A DNA stretch of 64,000 nt, from assembly GCA_022823945.1 (NCBI GenBank), contig JAJEBK010000012.1, positions 1 through 64,000 of the forward strand. The letters run 5' to 3'. This document shows positions 24,958 through 33,535 of this stretch, piece by piece. The translations under genes were made by a program, and so were the position numbers. This DNA comes from Anaerolineae bacterium. GTDB taxonomy: Bacteria; Chloroflexota; Anaerolineae; Aggregatilineales; Phototrophicaceae. Positions within the stretch are counted from its first letter, which is position 1. Every line of letters starts with the position of its first letter. Under the pieces are notes generated by a model. The model saw only the letters and a list, made by a program, of their open reading frames with translations. It made no database searches and was not told where the DNA came from.

Positions 24958-26973
24958 ATGAAGAAATTGACAGGTACCGCGCTGATCTTGCTGCTGCTGA
25001 CATTTTTTGCGCAGGCGCAGCGCACGCCAGAACAGTTGTATGAAAACGATTTTCCCGCGCCCGAATTCCCACCCGGCCTGGACTGGATTAATATCGACGA
25101 GCCGCTGACTGTGGCCGGCTTGCAGGGCAAAATCGTCATCCTTGACTTTTGGACTTATGGCTGCGTCAACTGCCTGCACATTATCCCGGTGCTGGAGCAG
25201 GTGGAGACCAAATATGCTGACGAAGTGGTGGTCATCGGCGTACATTCCGCCAAGTTCGCAACAGAGGGCCAGACCGAAAATCTGCGCCAGATCGTCCAGC
25301 GCTATGAGGTGCATCACCCGGTCGTCAACGACAACGAATTCGCCATCTGGCGCAGTTATGGCGTGAATGCCTGGCCCACCGTCGCTCTTATCAATCCGCG
25401 CGGCAATCTGGTCGTCCGTCAGTCGGGCGAGATTCCTTTCGAGGCTTTTGACACCTACCTCAGCGGCATGATCGAGTATTATGACGGGCTGGATGAGACA
25501 CTGATCGACCGCACGCCCTTGCAATTGGCTCTGGAAGGCGCGAGCGACCTCGGCACGCCACTGCTTTATCCAGGCAAGGTGTTGGCGGATGCGGCGAGTG
25601 GTCGTCTATTCATCGCCGACAGCAGCCACAATCGCATCGTCATCGCCGATATAAACACGCACGAGGTGCTGGACATCATCGGTTCCGGCGCGCGTGGTTT
25701 TGCTGGCGGCACATTTGACGAGGCGCGCTTCGACAAGCCGCAGGGCATGGCGCTGGATGGCGACTGGCTCTATATCGCCGATGTCAACAACCATGCCATC
25801 CGCCTGGCAGATCTGGCCGCGCGCGAGGTCATGACTTTGGCTGGCAATGGCATCATGGGCCGCAGTCGCCTGCCCTTTGGGCAAAACATCCCCAACCCGC
25901 TGGGCGTCTCGCTGCGCAGCCCCTGGGATGTCGAACTGGACGATGCGGGCCACCTGCATATCGCCATGGCTGGCACGCACCAGCTTTATGTTTACGAGCC
26001 AGCCACCAACCGGCTCTTTCCGTCGGTCGGCAACGGGCGCGAAGCCAACCTGAATGGCGTCAGCCTGGCGGACAGCGAACTCGCCCAGCCCAGCGGTCTC
26101 TATTATGCCGGCGCGGGCAAACTATATTTCGCCGATAGCGAAAGCAGCACCATCCGCTTGGCCGACTTCGAGGCGGACCTGGTCAGCGTCGTCAGCGGCA
26201 CCACCGAAAACAGCCTATTCGACTTCGGAGACATAGATGGCGAGTTGGGGGCGAATCGCTTGCAGCACGCGCTGGGCATTGAGGGCGCGCCCGATGGCGC
26301 CCTGTATATCGCGGATACCTACAACAGCCGCATCAAGGTCATCCCGGCCGGCGAAACCGGCACGCAGACGCTGGCTGGGCTGGGCGGCGCTGGGGGATAT
26401 GCCGATGGACCTGTCAACCAGGCACAATTCGACGAACCCGGCGGCTTGAGCTTTGCAGAAGGCATCTTGTACATCGCCGATACCAACAACCATGTCATCC
26501 GCCTGCTCGATCTGGAAGCGGGCGCTGTCGACACGCTGCGTTTCCAAAATCCAGAAGCGCTGATCATCGATGCCGAGGCGCTGACCCTGCTGGGCGGAAA
26601 TCAAGGTGATGATGAGCTGACACGACTGGAGCCGCAGCAAGTCGCCGCCGGTGAGGGCGCGCTGAACTTGCAGCTGAGCTTCGCCGACGAGCTGAAGATC
26701 AACCCGCTCATCGACAGCCAGTTGGTGGTTACGCTGGATGGCGAGGCGCAGATAGAAGCTGCAGTGGCGCAGAATGTCTTCAGCCTGCCCATCATTTTTG
26801 TCGAGGGCAGCGGCAACCTGCAAGCCGAACTGACGCTCTACTATTGCCGGGAAGGCGCAGAAGCGCTGTGTTACATCGAAAGCGTCCGCTGGGAGATTCC
26901 TTATGAAACGGCGGAATCGGCAACGCAAAGCGAGATCGTGCTGGCGCGGCAGATCAATGCGCCGGAAGTGTAG
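24958..26973 (+). CDS. NHLRC2-like protein: thioredoxin-like domain plus NHL-repeat propeller
   Basis: A 671-residue exported protein. A hydrophobic N-terminal signal (MKKLTGTALILLLLTFFAQA) is followed by a TlpA/AhpC-like thioredoxin domain with Cys69-Val-Asn-Cys72 (FWTYGCVNCLHIIP), then NHL repeats from about 185 to 545 (IADSSHNRIVIADI, IADVNNHAIRLADL, IADTYNSRIKVI, IADTNNHVIRLLDL), and a C-terminal beta domain. This is the NHLRC2 architecture; bacterial function unknown, probably extracytoplasmic redox. The ATG at 24958 is 6 bases from AGGGAGG, better than the one at 24952 that overlaps it. Confidence 0.9.
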   Translation: MKKLTGTALILLLLTFFAQAQRTPEQLYENDFPAPEFPPGLDWINIDEPLTVAGLQGKIVILDFWTYGCVNCLHIIPVLEQVETKYADEVVVIGVHSAKFATEGQTENLRQIVQRYEVHHPVVNDNEFAIWRSYGVNAWPTVALINPRGNLVVRQSGEIPFEAFDTYLSGMIEYYDGLDETLIDRTPLQLALEGASDLGTPLLYPGKVLADAASGRLFIADSSHNRIVIADINTHEVLDIIGSGARGFAGGTFDEARFDKPQGMALDGDWLYIADVNNHAIRLADLAAREVMTLAGNGIMGRSRLPFGQNIPNPLGVSLRSPWDVELDDAGHLHIAMAGTHQLYVYEPATNRLFPSVGNGREANLNGVSLADSELAQPSGLYYAGAGKLYFADSESSTIRLADFEADLVSVVSGTTENSLFDFGDIDGELGANRLQHALGIEGAPDGALYIADTYNSRIKVIPAGETGTQTLAGLGGAGGYADGPVNQAQFDEPGGLSFAEGILYIADTNNHVIRLLDLEAGAVDTLRFQNPEALIIDAEALTLLGGNQGDDELTRLEPQQVAAGEGALNLQLSFADELKINPLIDSQLVVTLDGEAQIEAAVAQNVFSLPIIFVEGSGNLQAELTLYYCREGAEALCYIESVRWEIPYETAESATQSEIVLARQINAPEV

Positions 26974-26980
26974 GCGCTAT

Positions 26981-27090
26981 ACCCCCATCCCCGGCCCCTT
27001 CCCCCACAAGGAGGAAGGGGAGCTTAGGAATCCGAGATTTGCGCAAAATAAGACCCTCCCTCATTTTGGGGGAGGGGTTTGGGGTGGGGG
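26981..27090. repeat. composite C/G-rich element (type B plus type A hairpins) with a G-quadruplex motif
   Basis: The left half (B) starts ACCCCCATCCCCGGCCCCTT and returns AAGGAGGAAGGGGAGC; the right half (A) starts CCCTCCCTCATTTTGGGGGA and ends GGGTTTGGGGTGGGGG. The outermost ends are inverted relative to each other. The last 23 bases carry four G-runs of 4-5 with loops of 1, 3 and 1, an ideal intramolecular quadruplex motif. Almost the same composite occurs at 34642-34747. It fills the gap between two convergent genes. Confidence 0.9.
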
Positions 27091-27091
27091 T

Positions 27092-28069
27092 TCAGCGCGC
27101 GCCGATGACCACGCTGCCTTCGCGCAATTCGCCGCCGCGCACGAAAGCCATATCGACCGCAGTGCCCACTTTCAGCCGTGCCAGCGCCATCTGCAGTTCA
27201 TCAATATCGGTGATGGCTTCTTTGTCCAGCGCCACCAGGATATCGCCAACCAGCATGCCAGCCGAAGCTGCCGGGCTGTCCGTTTCTACCGAGACGACCA
27301 GCAAACCTGTCTCTTGTCCCAATTGTTCGACGATGGCATCGGGCAATTGCGCCGCCTGCACCCCCACGCCGATATATCCGCTGCGGATCTTGCCATCTTT
27401 CAAGAGCGCCGCGACCGAGCTACGCAAAGTAGACACGGGCACGGCGACGCCGACGCCCCCGCCGAAACCCGATGTAACCATGCCGTGGACGCCGCCATCT
27501 GCGCCGAGCAGGATGCCGCCGGAAAAACCGGGGTACATGGTGAGGTCCAGCTGCAGCAGCCCGTCTGCCAGCATGAAGCGGCCCCATTCTCTCATTCGTT
27601 TTCGCCATTTGTCATGCTGCCTGCGGGGTCGCTTCCTCTTGTGTAATTTTCCCATCCCCATTCGCAACCCCCGCCGGGCAGCTTGCGCCTGAACAATGCC
27701 GCTGACGATGCCGGCGCTGGCCCGGATGCGGCGTGGGCGCGCCACTGCCAATGCCAGATTGCCAACGCGCAAGCCCTCGTCCGTCGCCCAGTTCGCCGGT
27801 TTCAGCGCGCCTTCCACCCGTAGCAGCGCCAGGTCATTGCGCGGATCACGCCCGATCAGCCGGGCATCATGCTGCTCGCCATTCGCTGAACCGATCGTGA
27901 TGCCCTCGTCGCTTTCCACGACATGATGCGCGGTTACGACCAGGTCTTCTGCCCAGGCGATGCCGCTGGCCGGCAAGCGACGCCGTGCATCCACCCGCAG
28001 CACGCTGTCCGCAGCGTTCGCCACCAGGTCCGCCAGGTCGGTAGATAGCGTCTTCAGCGCTTCTGTCAT
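27092..28069 (-). CDS. HtrA/DegP-like serine protease with one PDZ domain and no export signal
   Basis: A 325-residue trypsin-fold protease. The triad is His49 (TAHHVVES), Asp79 (NDLALLRV) and Ser183 in YPGFSGGILL (relatives usually have GNSGG). A PDZ domain covers about 225-325 (GYIGVGVQA ... LVVSVETDSPAASAGMLVGD). Unlike most HtrA proteins there is no signal peptide or membrane anchor at the ATG at 28069, which has GGAGG 5 bases upstream. Residues 132-164 form a strongly basic insertion (KLHKRKRPRRQHDKWRKR) before the serine, absent from ordinary DegP. It probably acts in the cytoplasm. Confidence 0.82.
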   Translation of the reverse strand: MTEALKTLSTDLADLVANAADSVLRVDARRRLPASGIAWAEDLVVTAHHVVESDEGITIGSANGEQHDARLIGRDPRNDLALLRVEGALKPANWATDEGLRVGNLALAVARPRRIRASAGIVSGIVQAQAARRGLRMGMGKLHKRKRPRRQHDKWRKRMREWGRFMLADGLLQLDLTMYPGFSGGILLGADGGVHGMVTSGFGGGVGVAVPVSTLRSSVAALLKDGKIRSGYIGVGVQAAQLPDAIVEQLGQETGLLVVSVETDSPAASAGMLVGDILVALDKEAITDIDELQMALARLKVGTAVDMAFVRGGELREGSVVIGAR

Positions 28070-28244
28070 ACAATCCTCCATTGCTTCATTTGCCTTGCCT
28101 TCATTGTGCCTCGAATAAGCGCGCCGTTGCATTGCACCAATGGCGAGGGGCACCTGTCCATTTGGGCAGGTCGAGGCGCGCATTGGACCGTCTCGCCAGC
28201 CTGTCGCTGTGCTAGAATGGCGCTCTTGGCGATTATAGAAACGA

Positions 28245-29147
28245 GTGATTGTGAGCTTGATTCAGCTGGCGGCGCTGTTGTTGCTGGGCGCGATTTGGGG
28301 CGCGTCTTACATTTTCATTCGCATCGCGGTCGAGCCCTTGGGGCCGCTCTTTTTGATGTTTGCGCGCGTCTTGCTAAGCGGGCTGATCCTGGTGGGGTAT
28401 GCGCGCCTGCGACATGTGTCTCTCAATATCCGCGGGCATTGGCGACAATTTCTGTTGCTGGGCTTTTTGGGTTCTGCCTTGCCATTTTCGCTGATCGGCT
28501 GGGCAGAGCTGACGGTGACGGCATCCATGGCGGCTATTTTGATGTCGACCACGCCGCTATTCACCACCTTTGTCGCGGCGATCGGCCTGGGCGAGCGTCT
28601 GACGGCTGCCAAGCTGCTGGGCGCGCTGCTGGGCATCATCGGCGTTACAATCACGGTGGGCGGCGCAGAAATGGAACTGACGCCCGATGTCATCGCGGCG
28701 ACGTTGGCGCTGCTGACAGCGACATTGAGCTATGCCTGTGGCGGCGTCTTCGCCAAGCGCGCCTTCACTGGCTTGAACAACCTGTCGATGTCTTGTGGGC
28801 AGCTGCTGGCGGCATCGTTTGTGCTTGCGCCGCTGTCCATGCTAGATCCGCCCAGCCACAGCATACCCGAGGCAGCCGTCTGGGCGGTCGTTGCGCTGGT
28901 GGTCGTCTGCACAGCTTTCGCCTATCAGCTGTATTACTATTTGCTCATACACGCGGGTCCCATCAACGCGCTGACTGTCACCTTGCTGGTGCCGGTGTTT
29001 GGCGTGGTTTGGGGCGCGCTGCTGCTGGGAGAACGGATTAGCCCGGGCATGTTGGCCGGGCTGGTCATTGTGCTTTGCAGCGTGGGACTGGTAACGGAGA
29101 TGATCTCGCCACGCAAGCGAAATCTGCGCAGGGCGCAGCCTGCCTGA
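28245..29147 (+). CDS. EamA/DMT-superfamily transporter
   Basis: A 300-residue transporter with ten predicted membrane helices in two EamA repeats. The first repeat opens LLLGAIWGASYIFIRIAVEP, a typical EamA start, and contains TVTASMAAILMSTTPLFTTF; the second ends LLVPVFGVVWGALLLGERIS. Substrate unknown. The start is GTG at 28245 or the second GTG at 28251; a TAGAAT at 28213 could be its -10 box. The C-terminal tail SPRKRNLRRAQPA is basic and cytoplasmic. Confidence 0.87.
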   Translation: MIVSLIQLAALLLLGAIWGASYIFIRIAVEPLGPLFLMFARVLLSGLILVGYARLRHVSLNIRGHWRQFLLLGFLGSALPFSLIGWAELTVTASMAAILMSTTPLFTTFVAAIGLGERLTAAKLLGALLGIIGVTITVGGAEMELTPDVIAATLALLTATLSYACGGVFAKRAFTGLNNLSMSCGQLLAASFVLAPLSMLDPPSHSIPEAAVWAVVALVVVCTAFAYQLYYYLLIHAGPINALTVTLLVPVFGVVWGALLLGERISPGMLAGLVIVLCSVGLVTEMISPRKRNLRRAQPA

Positions 29148-29170
29148 GCCAGACAAACCGCGCCGCAAAA

Positions 29171-29524
29171 TCACATATTCAGCGCGTCGTAGCCAGGTCC
29201 CTGCGTGAAGAAGTCGTAATTGGGCGGGATATCGGGTGTCAGGTCGATGATATCGCCCTCTTCGTGCTCGATGATGACCTTGGCATCGTGGGGCACGCGT
29301 TCTTGCCCCTCCATCATCTCGTATTCGGTCGGCACTTCCTCTTCGACGAAGATGGCTTCAAAGGGGCATTCGGGGATGCATGCGCCGCAGTCGATGCAGG
29401 TATCCGGGTCGATGTAGAACCAGGGCCACTCGTTTTCTGGTTTGCCGCCGATGATGCACTCGACTGGGCAAACTTCAACGCAAGCGCCATCGCGCAGGCA
29501 CAAGCTGGTGATGATATGCGTCAT
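29171..29524 (-). CDS. ferredoxin with two iron-sulfur clusters
   Basis: A 117-residue electron carrier. The first cluster motif is Cys9-x5-Cys15-x3-Cys19-Pro with Cys23 (CLRDGACVEVCPVEC), the spacing of 7Fe ferredoxins, and the second is Cys43-x2-Cys46-x2-Cys49-x3-Cys53 (CIDCGACIPEC). The first is therefore probably [3Fe-4S] and the second [4Fe-4S], with Cys23 completing the latter. A 60-residue acidic C-terminal tail follows, longer than usual. AAGGAG lies 9 bases from the ATG. It stands alone, so its partner is unknown. Confidence 0.93.
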   Translation of the reverse strand: MTHIITSLCLRDGACVEVCPVECIIGGKPENEWPWFYIDPDTCIDCGACIPECPFEAIFVEEEVPTEYEMMEGQERVPHDAKVIIEHEEGDIIDLTPDIPPNYDFFTQGPGYDALNM

Positions 29525-29710
29525 GCTGAGCTTCTCCTTGCTCGTTTCATCAGGCTGGCTGTTCAGCGACGATCTCGAGCCGCTTTGTTTACTTATGCTG
29601 TTATGCTAACGCAGAATGCAGCGCGTTGCCAGCATATTTATCACAACTTGCTCCCCCAAATTCAAGGGTGATTCGCCGCGCCCCTTTCGTTACAATCCGC
29701 CCCAGTCCCG

Positions 29711-29783
29711 GCTCCAGTAGCTCAGGGGATAGAGCATTGGTTTCCTAAACCAAGTGTCGCAGGTTCGAATCCTGCCTGGAGCG
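29711..29783 (+). tRNA. tRNA-Arg (anticodon CCT)
   Basis: Acceptor arms GCTCCAG (29711-29717) and CTGGAGC (29776-29782) pair perfectly. The anticodon stem TTGGT/ACCAA encloses TTCCTAA, anticodon CCT at 29744-29746, reading AGG. GGTTCGAATCC gives a standard T arm. CCA is not encoded. A TACAAT at 29691-29696 is the likely -10 box. The discriminator base at 29783 directly abuts the stop codon of the convergent thrS. Confidence 0.97.
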
Positions 29784-31592
29784 CTAGATAGCCACTGTCA
29801 TGGATTTCGTCCCGATAATTGCCTGTGCGGCAGCGGCGAAGTCTTCTGTGCCCAGCGCGCCGGCGTCTTCGTCGCCCCGCAAGCGCACGCTCACAGTTCG
29901 CGCCGCCACATCGCGGTCGCCCACGATCAGCAGCCAGGGGACGAGCATGGCGCGGTGCTGGCGGATCTTGGAGCGCATGTTGCGGTCTTTCGTATCGGCG
30001 TGCACGCGCATGCCACGCGCTTTCAACAGGCCGGTTACTTCCCGCGCATAGTCGTTGTGCGCCTCGCGGATGGGGATGACAACAGCTTGCAGGGGCGCCA
30101 GCCAGGGGGGGAATGCGCCGGCAAAGTGCTCAATCAGGATGCCGATAAATCGCTCTAGGCTGCCGAAGGGCGCGCGATGGATCAGGACCGGGCGTTTGCG
30201 TGTGTTGTCGCTGTCGACATAGTCCAGGTCGAAGAGCTGTGGCAGGTTGTAGTCGACCTGCACTGTGCCCAGTTGCCATTCGCGCTTCAATACATCGCGC
30301 ACGATAAAGTCCAGCTTGGGTCCATAAAAGGCGGCTTCGCCCGGCTCGATATGATAAGCCAGGTTCAGTTGTTCGCAGGCGCTGATGATGGCGGCGGTGG
30401 CAGCATCCCACTGGCCGCTGTCGCCCACATATTTGTCGCTGGCTGGGTCGCGCGTGCCGAGTCGAGCGCGGAAATCGGTCATGCCCAGCGCGCCAAAGAC
30501 ATCTTGGATCAAGTGCACAACATCTATGAATTCGTCCAGCAGCTGATCGGGCCGCACGAAGAGATGCGCATCGTCGACTGTGAAGCCGCGCGCGCGAGTC
30601 AATCCACGCAACTCGCCCGACTGTTCATAGCGATAGACCGTGCCAAATTCGGCATAGCGCAGCGGCAAATCGCGGTAAGAACGCGGTTGGCTGCTATAGA
30701 TGCGGCAGTGGTGCGGGCAATTCATGGGGCGCAGCAGGAATTCGTCGCCATCCACATCAATGGGCGTGTACTGGCTGTCGGCATAATAGGGATAATGCCC
30801 AGAGGTCTTGTAGAGTTCAATGTTGCCCAGATGCGGTGTGATGATGGGCAGGTAGCCGCGCTCGACCTGGATATCGCGCAGCCACCGTTCCAGCGTATCG
30901 CGCAGGGTCGCGCCGGCTGGCAGCCACAGCGGCAGGCCCTTGCCCACCATGGAGTCGATGATAAATAGCTCCAGCTTTTCGCCCAGGACGCGGTGGTCGC
31001 GCTTGGCGGCTTCTTCGAGCTGTGCGCGGTGTTCTGCCAATTCAGCGGGACTGTGCCAGGCTGTGCCATAAATGCGCGTCAGCTGCTGGCGATTCTCGTC
31101 GCCCCGCCAGTAGGCGCCCGCCGGCGGCCGCAGCGATATGCTGACAGCTTTGGGGTTGATCTCGGCGGTGCTGGCCACATGCGGTCCGCGGCACAAGTCG
31201 GTGAAGCCGCGTTGTGTATAGACGGTTAGTTGAGCGGAATCGTCATCCGCCAGCAAGTCGTCGATCAGCTCCAGCTTGTAGGGCTGGTCGTGGAAGAGTT
31301 CGCGCGCTGTGTCTGGCGCAACTTCGCGGTATTGGAATTCGTGCTTGCCCCCCAGGATCTTGCGCATGCGCCGCTCGACCCACTTGATATCGTCAGCGCC
31401 GATCGGCTGCGGCAGGTCGAAGTCATAATAGAAGCCGTCTTCGATGGGCGGACCAATGGCGGTCTTGGCAGTGGGGAAGCGCTCCAGCATCGCCTCTGCC
31501 AACACATGGGCGGCTGAATGACGCATCTTGTACAACTGGCTGTCTTCATAGTGTTCGTCGGGCATGCGGATATCTCGCTGGCTGCTGAACAT
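29784..31592 (-). CDS. thrS: threonine-tRNA ligase lacking the TGS domain
   Basis: A 602-residue class II synthetase. It begins directly at the N2 editing domain (MRHSAAHVLAEAMLERFP, with TDLCRGPHV containing the editing Cys), has the catalytic domain with the zinc Cys in RPMNCPHHC and motif 2 YRYEQSGELRGLTRARGF, and a C-terminal anticodon-binding domain. The N-terminal TGS domain of longer ThrRS enzymes is absent. Start uncertain: ATG at 31592, or ATG at 31565 (MPDEHYEDS). Its TAG stop directly abuts the tRNA-Arg gene on the other strand. Confidence 0.95.
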   Translation of the reverse strand: MFSSQRDIRMPDEHYEDSQLYKMRHSAAHVLAEAMLERFPTAKTAIGPPIEDGFYYDFDLPQPIGADDIKWVERRMRKILGGKHEFQYREVAPDTARELFHDQPYKLELIDDLLADDDSAQLTVYTQRGFTDLCRGPHVASTAEINPKAVSISLRPPAGAYWRGDENRQQLTRIYGTAWHSPAELAEHRAQLEEAAKRDHRVLGEKLELFIIDSMVGKGLPLWLPAGATLRDTLERWLRDIQVERGYLPIITPHLGNIELYKTSGHYPYYADSQYTPIDVDGDEFLLRPMNCPHHCRIYSSQPRSYRDLPLRYAEFGTVYRYEQSGELRGLTRARGFTVDDAHLFVRPDQLLDEFIDVVHLIQDVFGALGMTDFRARLGTRDPASDKYVGDSGQWDAATAAIISACEQLNLAYHIEPGEAAFYGPKLDFIVRDVLKREWQLGTVQVDYNLPQLFDLDYVDSDNTRKRPVLIHRAPFGSLERFIGILIEHFAGAFPPWLAPLQAVVIPIREAHNDYAREVTGLLKARGMRVHADTKDRNMRSKIRQHRAMLVPWLLIVGDRDVAARTVSVRLRGDEDAGALGTEDFAAAAQAIIGTKSMTVAI

Positions 31593-31644
31593 TTGGCGCT
31601 ATTGTAAACAACATATTGCTGGCGTGTAGGGGAGAACGCCGCCG

Positions 31645-32064
31645 TCAGCCGCTGAGCACCAGCACCTCGTCAATGACGGCTTGGGCGATTTCCTGGGTGG
31701 CGAATTGCTTTGTGTCGGCTGGTTCGTCGTGGGTGACGCGTGTGAACAGGCTCTCGAAGACATCTTGGGCGACCAGGTTGTCGATTGTGTCTTCGATGAT
31801 CTCCAACCGTAGCTGCTCGACGATGATATGTGGCGTATCCAGCACGGCATAACGCACGGGTGGCGTCTCGGGGATGGAACCGGTGACCATCCAGGTCAGC
31901 TGCAGCTGGCGATGAATATAGGCGACAGTGGCGAAGAGCGCGGTATAGACCGTGCCATCTTCCATGCGCACAAGGACATCGCAAGCGTCACCGTCTTCGA
32001 GCGGCTCGCAAAAGACCTCGTCGGGCACAATCATGATCTTTTCAATTGCGTCGGCTGGCATCAT
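31645..32064 (-). CDS. unknown 139-residue protein
   Basis: I do not recognise this protein. It is soluble and acidic, with a first half reminiscent of a small beta barrel (EKIMIVPDEVFCEPLEDGDA, then DVLVRMEDGTVYTALFATVAYI) and a second half mixed (VRYAVLDTPHIIVEQLRLEIIEDT). GGGA lies 6 bases ahead of the first of two adjacent ATG codons. It is 52 bases downstream of... no gene on its strand other than itself, sitting just upstream of thrS, and could be cotranscribed with it. Confidence 0.6.
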   Translation of the reverse strand: MMPADAIEKIMIVPDEVFCEPLEDGDACDVLVRMEDGTVYTALFATVAYIHRQLQLTWMVTGSIPETPPVRYAVLDTPHIIVEQLRLEIIEDTIDNLVAQDVFESLFTRVTHDEPADTKQFATQEIAQAVIDEVLVLSG

Positions 32065-32259
32065 TTCTATCCCGTCTCAACAAGCACTGTTTCTATAGTG
32101 AAGGCAACGATGCGCGTATGCGATTCAGCATAGCACATTGTAACGGACGCTTGCAAATTATTTCACAAAGTTACGCCGCCTGGTAGCGCGGATTTGCCTA
32201 TACGATTCTTGTGCGTCTGGCATAAGATAAGCCAGCAGAATACCCGGCGAGGCAGCCCC

Positions 32260-33054
32260 ATGTCCGAAGGCAAGCACGATCATCCCTTGTATCAGCAGCG
32301 CCCGCAACCCGCAACTGCGCGCAAACCGCCGCCACAACTGCGCGGGCAAAAACCGCTGTTGACCTATCTGCTGGTCGTCCTGTTGGTTGCGATCTATCTG
32401 GCGGGCTGGCTGTTGCCCGAGCTGGGAACGCGGTTGCTCGTGGCTGGCGCGCTGATCCCCGCTGCTGTCATAGAAGGCGGTCAGGTGTATCGCTTGTTCA
32501 CCGCCATGTTTTTGCATGCCAGCCCGGGACACATCTTTTTCAACGCCTATGCCCTCTATATTTTCGGCAGCGGGATGGAACCGCTCTTCGGACGGGCACG
32601 GCTGCTGCTGATCTATTTGCTGGGCGGCATGAGCGGCTCGCTGATGAGTCTGGCGCTGGGCGGGCAGGGCGGCTGGTCGGTGGGCGCGTCGGGGGCGGTC
32701 TTCGCCCTGTTTACGGCACAGGCGCTGCATCTTCACCAGCATCGCGCCCTGTATGTCAATGTGAGCGGCAAGCTGCGTCACATGCTATTTATCATCGGCA
32801 TCAATCTGGTCCTGGGCTTCATGCCCGGTTCGCGCATCGACAACTGGGGACATATCGGCGGCATGCTGGGCGGACTATTGCTGGCCTGGCGGATTGCGCC
32901 GCGCTTTCCTCCGTTGGCGCTGCCCCTGCGCTCGCTGCAAGACCTGGCGCGCACCGATACGAATTCGCTGCGTTTGCAAGCGCCGTTCGTCTTGCTCTAT
33001 TGCGGCGGACTAATCGCTCTCACCGCGCTGGTCATCTTCGTTCGCGCTGCCTGA
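32260..33054 (+). CDS. rhomboid-family intramembrane serine protease
   Basis: A 264-residue membrane protease with about six helices. The catalytic serine is Ser144 in GASGAVFAL and the catalytic histidine His198 in NWGHIGGMLGG; HIFFN (His91, Asn95) is the oxyanion region of helix 2. Rhomboids cleave membrane-spanning substrates within the bilayer. The first 35 residues are polar and proline-rich (cytoplasmic). The ATG at 32260 follows GAGG; upstream codons are not part of the family. Its 3' end overlaps 45 bases of the convergent DUF2304 gene. Confidence 0.93.
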   Translation: MSEGKHDHPLYQQRPQPATARKPPPQLRGQKPLLTYLLVVLLVAIYLAGWLLPELGTRLLVAGALIPAAVIEGGQVYRLFTAMFLHASPGHIFFNAYALYIFGSGMEPLFGRARLLLIYLLGGMSGSLMSLALGGQGGWSVGASGAVFALFTAQALHLHQHRALYVNVSGKLRHMLFIIGINLVLGFMPGSRIDNWGHIGGMLGGLLLAWRIAPRFPPLALPLRSLQDLARTDTNSLRLQAPFVLLYCGGLIALTALVIFVRAA

Positions 33055-33390
33055 CTGCGATATCTGATAGCGCAACAAGGCGATTTGCTGCGCCGCTTCC
33101 TTGTTTTCGCGTGTCAACCGCGTGATGACCATGGAAAAGTACAACTGGATGAATAGCAGAAAGAGCAGCGCCAACAAAAAGAGCAGGTTGGTCGGGTCGT
33201 AGATATTCAGAACCGCCGCCAGCTGATGCAGCAGGTCGCGCCAGATGCCCAGCAACAGCATCACCACCGCTGTGCCCAGCCACAGCAGCGAATACTCCTC
33301 GCTCAGATGCCGTCGTCGAACCAGCTCCAGCACGACCAGCAACGCTACCAGCGCCGCGCCCACTGTGAAAATCATCGAGCGGTCGATCAT
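33010..33390 (-). CDS. DUF2304 family membrane protein
   Basis: A 126-residue membrane protein with three helices (IFTVGAALVALLVVLELVRR; SLLWLGTAVVMLLLGIW; NLLFLLALLFLLFIQLYFSM) and a charged C-terminal coiled coil (TRLTRENKEAAQQIALLRYQ). This is the DUF2304 layout (SEEYSLLWL between helices 1 and 2), often found beside polysaccharide glycosyltransferases; function unknown. The ATG at 33390 has GAGGG about 9 bases upstream; the longer open frame upstream is spurious. Its last 45 bases lie antisense to the rhomboid gene. Confidence 0.82.
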   Translation of the reverse strand: MIDRSMIFTVGAALVALLVVLELVRRRHLSEEYSLLWLGTAVVMLLLGIWRDLLHQLAAVLNIYDPTNLLFLLALLFLLFIQLYFSMVITRLTRENKEAAQQIALLRYQISQSGSANEDDQRGESD

Positions 33391-33535
33391 GGTTTCTGTC
33401 CCTCGCCTTGCCCGCGCATCCACCCAAACTGTAGCGCATAATCGCCAAGCTGCCGCCTGGAATAGCCGGCAGAATCGCTGCGCCGCCACAGCCATTGCAT
33501 ATTCGCCCTCTACGTGCCGCCTAACCGCTTGTACT

